A stretch of DNA of 64,000 nucleotides from Klebsiella aerogenes KCTC 2190 (GTDB taxonomy: Bacteria > Pseudomonadota > Gammaproteobacteria > Enterobacterales > Enterobacteriaceae), in contig NC_015663.1 of the NCBI RefSeq assembly GCF_000215745.1, forward strand, positions 3,968,001 to 4,032,000. The letters are read 5' to 3'. Made by a program: the position numbers and the translations under genes. The notes beneath the pieces are model-generated. The model saw only the letters and a program-made list of their open reading frames with translations. It had not been told where the DNA came from and did no database searches. Positions 58,168 to 64,000 of the stretch are shown here, piece after piece (within the stretch, counting starts at the first letter, position 1; each line of letters starts with the position of its first letter).

Positions 58168-59046
58168 TTAACGGGCAAAGCGCTTCGAACCGATCACGCA
58201 GAAAATGATGCCAAGCGTGACGGCAACCATCAACGGGCTCACTGATTCATGAAGGAGTAGTGCCGCCAGCGCCAGGCCGAAAAAGGGCTGCAATAGCTGG
58301 AGTTGACCGACCGCCGCAATACCGCCGATTGCCAGTCCCCGATACCAGAAGATAAAACCTATCAGCATGCTGAATAACGAGACATAGGCCAGCGCGGTCC
58401 ACGCAGACGCACTGATACCACGGAAACTGACGGGAAGCGTTAACCCGCAGGCTAGCACCATCAGGGGCAGGGACAGGAGCAGCGCCCAACAGATGACCGC
58501 CAGCCCGCCAAGCTCTCGGGTGAGGCGCGCCCCCTCGGCATAACCCAATCCGCAGACCACTACCGCCGCCAGCATCAGCAGGTCGCCTGAAATGGACATC
58601 CCGGTGTTACCGGCCAGCGCGAAACTGGCTACCAGTATGCTGCCCAGCAGCGAGAATCCCCAAAAGGCAGGGCGCGGTCTCTCACCGCCGCGGATCACCG
58701 CGAAAATCGCCGTCGCTAGCGGCAATAACCCAATAAAAACAATTGAGTGGGCTGACGTCACCCGCTGCAGCGCCAGCGCCGTCAGCAGCGGAAAACCGAT
58801 GACCACGCCGCCGGCAACCAGCGCCAGTGAACGCCATTGTCCCGCTTGCGGGCGCGGCAGGCGTAAAAGCCAGATCAGGCCCAGCGCAAGCACCCCGGCA
58901 ATCGCACCACGACAGAAAGTCAGGAAAAAAGGATCGAATTCCTGCACGGCGATGCGGGTGGCGGGTAGCGAGCCGCTAAAAATAGCGACGCCGATAAAGC
59001 CGTTTATCCAACCGGATATAGAAGTGGAAGCGCGACGGTTGTGCAC
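58168..59046 (-). CDS. EamA/DMT-family transporter
   Basis: A ten-helix drug/metabolite transporter with two EamA repeats (PATRIAVQEFDPFFLTFCRG at the start; GGIAAVGQLQLLQPFFGLALAALLLHE near the end). The frame is open to 59106, but the GTG at 59046 has AGAGGT in front and gives a 292-residue family-length protein. It is divergent from a MocR regulator across a perfect palindrome, which suggests control by that protein. Confidence 0.83.
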   Translation of the reverse strand: MHNRRASTSISGWINGFIGVAIFSGSLPATRIAVQEFDPFFLTFCRGAIAGVLALGLIWLLRLPRPQAGQWRSLALVAGGVVIGFPLLTALALQRVTSAHSIVFIGLLPLATAIFAVIRGGERPRPAFWGFSLLGSILVASFALAGNTGMSISGDLLMLAAVVVCGLGYAEGARLTRELGGLAVICWALLLSLPLMVLACGLTLPVSFRGISASAWTALAYVSLFSMLIGFIFWYRGLAIGGIAAVGQLQLLQPFFGLALAALLLHESVSPLMVAVTLGIIFCVIGSKRFAR

Positions 59047-59107
59047 GTGTGACCTCTTTGTAGTGATAGTTAATGTGGTTGACCGGGTCGATAGTAGGTC
59101 GCACAAT

Positions 59108-59133
59108 CCATGACAATCAAATAATTGTCATGG
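59108..59133. promoter_or_regulatory. 26-bp palindrome over the MocR start codon
   Basis: CCATGACAAT, spacer CAAATA, ATTGTCATGG: 10-bp perfect arms. The right arm contains the ATG at 59130 of the MocR gene. Location in a divergent region indicates an operator for MocR, with autoregulation. Confidence 0.75.
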
Positions 59134-60473
59134 ATACAATGACGATGAAAAACCGCTATAAATCTCTGGTTGATCGCTATGCGGCAGCCATCCGCAGCGG
59201 TGCGCTGGCGGCTGGCAGCCAGCTGCCGACCCATCGGCAATTGGTCGTGGAACACGGAATCTCTCTGGCTACCGCGACGCGGGTCTACAGAGAACTGGCG
59301 TTAATGGGGCTGGTCAGCGGCGAAACGGGACGCGGGACTTTTGTGCGTGAACTGAGCTTGCCGCCGGGGCTGGGTGTCGATCAGCACGCCATTGCCCCGG
59401 ACATGATCGATCTTAATTTCAACTCTCCGGCGTTGCCGGAACAAACCGTTCTCCTGCGCGAGGCATTAAAAAAACTGTCTGGCGCGGGCGATCTGGAGGC
59501 GTTGTTACGCTATCAACCGCACGCCGGACGCATGAGCGAACGGGAAATAGTGGCCCAGCATCTTAACAGACAGGGTATGGCGGCCAGCGCCGGGCAGGTC
59601 GCTATCGTTAACGGCGCTCAGCATGGGCTGGCGGTCACGCTCGGCGGCCTGCTGCGTCCCGGCGATGTGGTTGCGGCAGATGCCTTGACCTATCCGGGAT
59701 TTCGCGCCCTCGCCAGGCTCTATCAACTTGAACTGGTTGCTATCCCGCACACAGCGCAAGGGCCGGATCTCGACATGCTTCGCAGCCTGTGTGAAAAACG
59801 GCGGGTAAAAGCGATTTACACCATGCCGACGCTGCATAACCCTCTCGGCTGGGTAATGAATCTGGCGCAGCGTAGCAAACTGGTTGATATTGCCCGCCAG
59901 TTCGATTTGTTCATTATTGAGGATGCCGCCTATGCGTGGTTGATCGAGAACGCGCCGCCGCCGCTGATGTCGCTGGCGCCTGAGCGTACGGTCTATGTGT
60001 GCGGTTTTTCAAAAAACATCGCCACCGGTTTACGGGTTGGCATGGTGGTATGCCGCGAAGCGTTAATGCCGGCGATAGAGCGGACGATCCGCGCCACCAG
60101 CTGGAATACGCCGGCCTTAACGACGGCGCTGGTCTGCGGCTGGATCCAGGATGGGACGCTGGCCCGGCTCGAAACCATAATGCGCGCAGATGCGCGGCGG
60201 CGGCAGGCCATCGCCCGTCAGGCACTGGCTGGCTTACCAATGATCGGCAATGAAAATGCCTGGTTCCTTTGGCTGCCGTTGGGCGAGGACGTCCGCGCCG
60301 ATCGCGTCGTGAAACAGCTGCTAACCATGAATATCGCTATTTCCACCGCCGAACCGTACAGCGTCGGTCGTGATGTGCCGCATGCTTTGCGTCTGGCGCT
60401 GGCGTCACCGAGCCTCGATAAACTGAGCGCTGCGCTGAAGATAATGCGGCCTATTATCGAGTACGGCGTTTAA
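59130..60473 (+). CDS. MocR-type GntR/aminotransferase fusion regulator
   Basis: The 447-residue protein joins a GntR winged helix (residues about 8-72, SGALAAGSQLPTHRQLVVEH; SLATATRVYRELALMGLV) to a fold-type I PLP domain. The Schiff-base lysine is in CGFSKNIATGLRVG and the aspartate in IEDAAYAWL. MocR proteins respond to PLP or amino-acid adducts and usually control neighbouring transporters. Its ATG 59130 lies inside the palindrome; ATG 59139 is an alternative. It may control the divergent EamA gene. Confidence 0.9.
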   Translation: MDTMTMKNRYKSLVDRYAAAIRSGALAAGSQLPTHRQLVVEHGISLATATRVYRELALMGLVSGETGRGTFVRELSLPPGLGVDQHAIAPDMIDLNFNSPALPEQTVLLREALKKLSGAGDLEALLRYQPHAGRMSEREIVAQHLNRQGMAASAGQVAIVNGAQHGLAVTLGGLLRPGDVVAADALTYPGFRALARLYQLELVAIPHTAQGPDLDMLRSLCEKRRVKAIYTMPTLHNPLGWVMNLAQRSKLVDIARQFDLFIIEDAAYAWLIENAPPPLMSLAPERTVYVCGFSKNIATGLRVGMVVCREALMPAIERTIRATSWNTPALTTALVCGWIQDGTLARLETIMRADARRRQAIARQALAGLPMIGNENAWFLWLPLGEDVRADRVVKQLLTMNIAISTAEPYSVGRDVPHALRLALASPSLDKLSAALKIMRPIIEYGV

Positions 60474-60654
60474 CGACCGTGCGCTTTTGACAACCATCCT
60501 TCGTCGCTAACCGAAGTATCCTCTGGTTGGTGCTTTTACTCTTTGCCCTGGCGCGGCGGCTTGCTCGTCGCATCACGCTAATACATAATAAAAAGAGAAT
60601 TAAAGTTAAATAATATTCTCTTTTTGAGATTAAATTGTGCAAGGGGTAACGCAG

Positions 60655-61821
60655 ATGCGACAAATCAGGCCGGAGATAAACGCTTTCTTATTAGCGCTGG
60701 CAGGGGCGACGGTATTAATGATTGGTATGGGTTACGGCCGCTTCGCCTTCACCGGGATCCTGCCGGTGATGTTAAGCGATCAGATCCTGACGCTGCGTCA
60801 GGGGAATCTGGCCGCCTCCGCTAATTATGCCGGGTACCTGCTGGGGGCATTGTTACTGGCGAAGGCAAAGCCGGAGCAGGCGAGCAGAATGAATATTGTC
60901 TCGGTCATTCTGACGCTAATTTGTCTGGCGCTACTGGCCTGGCTGCGTTCGCCGCTGGCTATCATTATCCTGCGCGGGTTGGCCGGGGTGCTCAGCGCGG
61001 TAACGCTTATCTCCGCCTCGTTATGGCTACTGCAACATATGAAACATCATAACGGCGCGCCGGTACTGTTTGCCGGTGTCGGGATGGGGATCTTTTTGTC
61101 GGCGGAGTTTATTGCCGCCGGTAAAGCGCTGGCGTTTAGCAGTCAGCAAATCTGGCTACTGTGCGCCATCACGGCGACGATGCTGTTTTTATGCGCCTTG
61201 CGCGGATTATTAAGCCCGGCGGATTCGCTGCTGGCGTTAAACAGCGGGCCCGCAACAACGATGCCGAGCGACAATGGGCGCACGAGCGATGCGGTAAAAT
61301 TGCTGCTGATTTATGGCCTCGCGGGCTTTGGCTACATCATCACCGCGACCTATTTGCCGCTGTTTTTGCACGGCGCGCTCTCGGGTATCGACCCGGTGCA
61401 CCTGTGGGCGGTATTTGGTCTCGCGGCGGTACCTTCCTGTTTTATCTGGCATCAACTCGTGCTGAAAATTGGCTATCAGCGGGCATTTTGTAGCAATCTC
61501 GTTATTCAGGCCTTCGGCGTGGCCTTACCGGCATGGAGCCACTCATTCACCTTTTGTCTGTTGAGCGCGCTGCTGGTTGGAGCGACCTTCCTTGGGACGG
61601 TAACCATTGCCTTGTCAGAGGGCAAGCGGCTAAATCAGGCGGTAAAATTTAATATGATCGCCGCGCTCACGGCGACTTACGGCGTCGGACAGATAATCGG
61701 GCCGCTGGTCGCCGATGGTTTATACAGCCTGACGGGATCGTTTAATCCTTCACTATTGACGGCCAGCGGCGTGTTGCTGGGAGCTGCCGGGCTGGTTGCC
61801 TGCGGCCGGCGCCAGCAATAA
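60655..61821 (+). CDS. YbfB/YjiJ-family MFS transporter
   Basis: A 388-residue, twelve-helix MFS protein of the YbfB/YjiJ type (MIGMGYGRFAFTGILPVML; YAGYLLGALLL). AAGGGG lies seven bases before ATG 60655. It overlaps the convergent LysR gene by 69 bp at its 3' end. The substrate is unknown. Confidence 0.88.
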   Translation: MRQIRPEINAFLLALAGATVLMIGMGYGRFAFTGILPVMLSDQILTLRQGNLAASANYAGYLLGALLLAKAKPEQASRMNIVSVILTLICLALLAWLRSPLAIIILRGLAGVLSAVTLISASLWLLQHMKHHNGAPVLFAGVGMGIFLSAEFIAAGKALAFSSQQIWLLCAITATMLFLCALRGLLSPADSLLALNSGPATTMPSDNGRTSDAVKLLLIYGLAGFGYIITATYLPLFLHGALSGIDPVHLWAVFGLAAVPSCFIWHQLVLKIGYQRAFCSNLVIQAFGVALPAWSHSFTFCLLSALLVGATFLGTVTIALSEGKRLNQAVKFNMIAALTATYGVGQIIGPLVADGLYSLTGSFNPSLLTASGVLLGAAGLVACGRRQQ

Positions 61822-62640
61822 CTGGCGCAGGGCGTCGAGAATAGGCGACACATACCCGCGGCGCCAGATAAGCTGGGTGGCGGCCTGGGTGACGTATTGC
61901 GTCTGGCAGCCTGCGGGCAGCGTGAGCAGGGGCAGGACGCTTTCCGGGAGCAAACAGGCGTAGCGACCGGTGGCGACGTTAGCCATCATCGCGTGATAGG
62001 AGCTGACTTCGACGATGTCCACGTGCGTTCCCGTCTGCTGCAGATATTCGATGCCGCGCTGGCGGTAGGTACATCCTGCCGGGAAGGCGGCAAAGCGGTA
62101 GTCGCGCCCATCAACAGGGGCGATCAGGACCAGCTGTTCGATGAAAAGCGGTAGATATTCAAGCGTTTGTGGGCATTGAAGGCTGCCGTCCGGACCGGCC
62201 GGCAGTGAAACCAGCGCGCAGTCAAGCGTTGCGTTTTCGACCAGTTCAGTCAGCTGACGGGTGGGCATGGTACGCAATGTCAGGTCGGCGTCCGGGCAGC
62301 GTTGCTGAAACAAAGGCAATATGGCCGGCAGGCGGCTGGCGGCACAGGCTTCCATCGCGCCAAGCTTTAACGTTCCCGCGGGCCGTGCAGGGTGCAGCGC
62401 CAGTTTGGCTTCTTCGGCAAGGCTTAAAATTCGCCGCGCGTAGCTGAGGAAGTTTTGCCCGGCGGGAGAAAGCAGCATCTTCTTGTTTCCGCGCACGAAA
62501 AGCTCGGCCTCCAGCTCCTCTTCTAGCTGCTGAATGCGCGTGGTGATATTGGATTGCGCGCGACCAAGTTGTTTCGCCGCCTGAGTGACGCTTTGGGTTT
62601 CGGCCACCAGTTTAAAGATCAGTAATGTGGTGTGGTTCAT
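61753..62640 (-). CDS. LysR-family regulator
   Basis: The 295-residue protein has the LysR helix-turn-helix (LIFKLVAETQSVTQAAKQLG; SNITTRIQQLEEELE) and effector domain (LKLGAMEACAASRLPAIL). It is divergent from the nitronate monooxygenase gene and overlaps the YbfB-type gene tail to tail. A symmetric box lies in the divergent gap, so the monooxygenase gene is the likely target. Confidence 0.88.
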   Translation of the reverse strand: MNHTTLLIFKLVAETQSVTQAAKQLGRAQSNITTRIQQLEEELEAELFVRGNKKMLLSPAGQNFLSYARRILSLAEEAKLALHPARPAGTLKLGAMEACAASRLPAILPLFQQRCPDADLTLRTMPTRQLTELVENATLDCALVSLPAGPDGSLQCPQTLEYLPLFIEQLVLIAPVDGRDYRFAAFPAGCTYRQRGIEYLQQTGTHVDIVEVSSYHAMMANVATGRYACLLPESVLPLLTLPAGCQTQYVTQAATQLIWRRGYVSPILDALRQLLLAPAAGNQPGSSQQHAAGRQ

Positions 62641-62657
62641 ATTTTTCTTCTCAATAT

Positions 62658-62669
62658 AACAATATTGTT
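62658..62669. promoter_or_regulatory. LysR-type palindrome before the nitronate monooxygenase gene
   Basis: AACAATATTGTT is a perfect 12-bp palindrome between divergent LysR and monooxygenase genes, 18 bp from the LysR start. Confidence 0.55.
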
Positions 62670-62731
62670 GATCTTAACATCTTAAAAAGAGATGGTTAAT
62701 GCCTCACATCGCAAATTGCACAGGATCGCCA

Positions 62732-63778
62732 ATGAATCAGCATTTACCGCGATTACTTAATATTCGTTATCCGATTATTCAGGCGCCGATGGCAGGGGTG
62801 TCGACGCCGTCCCTGGCTGCAGCGGTAAGCAACGCCGGAGGATTGGGTTCGCTGGGGCTCGGCGCGTCGACGGTTACGCAGGCGCAGGCGCTTATTGAAC
62901 AAACCCGGCAGCTCACCGATCGTCCCTTTAACGTCAACCTTTTCTGTCATACGCCGTCGCGCCGCGATGCCGTTCAGGAAGCGCAGTGGCTGGCGCGGTT
63001 GGCTCCGGCGTTTGCCCGTTATCACGGCACGCCGCCGAAACAGCTTAACGAGATTTATCAGACCTTCCATCAACATCAATCCATGCTCGATATGCTGCTT
63101 GAACAGAAGCCGGCGGTGGTGAGTTTTCATTTTGGCGTGCCGTCGTCAGAGGTTATTCGCCGCTTCCAGCAACAGGGAACGGTGACGATGGCGTCCGCCA
63201 CCTGCGTCGACGAAGCGCGATTAATTGCGCAAGCGGGTATTGATGTCGTTATTGCGCAAGGGTATGAGGCCGGTGGCCATCGGGGGATTTTTGACCCACA
63301 CGGCGACGATCGTCAAATGAGCACCTTCACTCTGCTTCAGGCTCTAAAGCAGGCTGTCGATTTACCCATTGTCGCCGCCGGCGGCATTATGCATGGGGCG
63401 GCGATAGTCAGCCTGATGCAGCTCGGCGCGTCGGGCGTTCAGCTGGGAACCGCATTTTTATTGTGCCCGGAAGCGGCTATAGATAGTGGATATCGACAGG
63501 CGCTCACGCAAAATAGTGACGTTGTCACATTTTTGACAGCGGCTATTTCGGGTCGGCCAGCACGCTGCGTTAAAAATAGCTGGCACGAAATCGGCGAAGG
63601 AGAAATTCCCGCCTATCCGCTCGCTTATGACGCCGGAAAAGCGCTGGCGACGGCGGCAAAAGCGCAGGGCGATCATGGTTTCGGCGCGCACTGGGCGGGA
63701 CAAGGGGTGGCGATGATCCGCGAAATGCCGGCGGCAGAGCTGGTCAGGGTTCTCGTGGAGGAAGGCGGCCTGCAGTAG
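62732..63778 (+). CDS. Nitronate monooxygenase
   Basis: The 348-residue FMN-dependent TIM barrel has the class I features YPIIQAPMAGVSTPSLAAAV, QGYEAGGHRGIF (FMN/substrate loop) and LGASGVQLGTAF. It oxidises nitronates such as propionate-3-nitronate, a toxin from plants and fungi. ATG 62732 begins the family N-terminus; the frame's earlier ATG (62699) is less likely. Divergent LysR regulator. Confidence 0.88.
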   Translation: MNQHLPRLLNIRYPIIQAPMAGVSTPSLAAAVSNAGGLGSLGLGASTVTQAQALIEQTRQLTDRPFNVNLFCHTPSRRDAVQEAQWLARLAPAFARYHGTPPKQLNEIYQTFHQHQSMLDMLLEQKPAVVSFHFGVPSSEVIRRFQQQGTVTMASATCVDEARLIAQAGIDVVIAQGYEAGGHRGIFDPHGDDRQMSTFTLLQALKQAVDLPIVAAGGIMHGAAIVSLMQLGASGVQLGTAFLLCPEAAIDSGYRQALTQNSDVVTFLTAAISGRPARCVKNSWHEIGEGEIPAYPLAYDAGKALATAAKAQGDHGFGAHWAGQGVAMIREMPAAELVRVLVEEGGLQ

Positions 63779-63796
63779 CCGCCTGCGAATGAGAAC

Positions 63797-64000
63797 TTAG
63801 CGGCGATGGGCAAGCTGTCGTACCAGCCTGTCGCCGATCATTTGTACGCCCTGAACCATCACCACCAGAATCAGTACCGTACCGACCATTACCTGATCGT
63901 TAAAGCGCTGATAACCGTAGCGAATCGCCAGGTCCCCAAGACCGCCGCCGCCAATGACGCCCGCCATCGATGAAAAGCCAATCAGCATCACGATAGTCAG
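63797..64000 (-). CDS. MetI-like ABC transporter permease, C-terminal part (5' end outside window)
   Basis: The last 67 residues of a permease; the frame continues past the right edge. The stretch SSMAGVIGGGGLGDLAIRYGYQRF matches the C-terminal region of the methionine transporter permease MetI, with the final membrane helix (MVGTVLILVVMVQGVQMIG). A second copy of metNIQ type is common in these bacteria, so which one this is cannot be said. Confidence 0.8.
   Translation of the reverse strand: MTIVMLIGFSSMAGVIGGGGLGDLAIRYGYQRFNDQVMVGTVLILVVMVQGVQMIGDRLVRQLAHRR

Overview
The window looks like chromosome of a Klebsiella/Raoultella-type enterobacterium. Three things support this: GC-rich coding sequence, long stretches in the gene order of the Escherichia coli 1.6 Mb region (rspAB-ydfJ-ydfI-rspR-ydfG-dcp; ydeE-eamA-marBAR-marC-sotB; yneJ-sad-glsB-yneG-yneF-uxaB; tam), and a lac locus with lacI head-to-head with lacZY and no lacA. 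Gene names come from remembered family sequences and synteny; no database search was run. I see no tRNA, rRNA, IS element, prophage or CRISPR array.

Layout. 1-10.5 kb: end of an MFS gene, the rsp sugar-acid cluster (rspA, rspB, ydfJ, ydfI, rspR) with a shared 13-bp motif before rspA and ydfI, a universal stress protein, ydfG and dcp. 10.8-18 kb: an unknown small GTG-start gene with a RecF/SMC-like ATPase, then lacY, lacZ and divergent lacI. 18-24.7 kb: a GAF-GGDEF cyclase, the 31-codon PhoP-type gene mgtS with a textbook PhoP promoter, an FtrA-like regulator facing a rhodanese, a MetE-C-like methyltransferase behind tandem MetJ boxes, an XRE membrane regulator and ydeE. 24.9-30.1 kb: eamA (frameshifted), the marRAB operon with full operator architecture, marC, sotB and a PhzF-family gene.

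30.2-39.2 kb is the most interesting region: a divergent catabolic cluster. The minus-strand arm runs Fe-dependent alcohol dehydrogenase, DapA-type aldolase, sodium:solute symporter, Asp-box sialidase-like protein, YhcH/NanQ-like protein and SDR. The plus-strand arm runs DUF1537 acid-sugar kinase, PdxA-like dehydrogenase and DeoR regulator. Two copies of a TGATTGAAT-type palindrome lie between the arms. The set combines sialic-acid-style and threonate-style enzymes and I cannot assign it to a known pathway.

39.2-47.4 kb: yneJ/sad, glsB, yneG, a GGEEF cyclase, two acetyltransferases and uxaB. 47.4-53.5 kb: a second DUF1537 pathway of the D-erythronate/oxo-tetronate type (otnK-otnC-otnI-MFS-denD) with a divergent DeoR regulator; its MFS gene carries a single-base frameshift. 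53.5-64 kb: tam, a metallo-beta-lactamase-fold hydrolase, an orphan DUF3304 gene, MFS and EamA transporters, a small lipoprotein, a MocR regulator with a 26-bp palindrome over its own start, a YbfB-type MFS gene with a LysR regulator, a nitronate monooxygenase, and the 3' part of a MetI-type ABC permease cut by the window edge.
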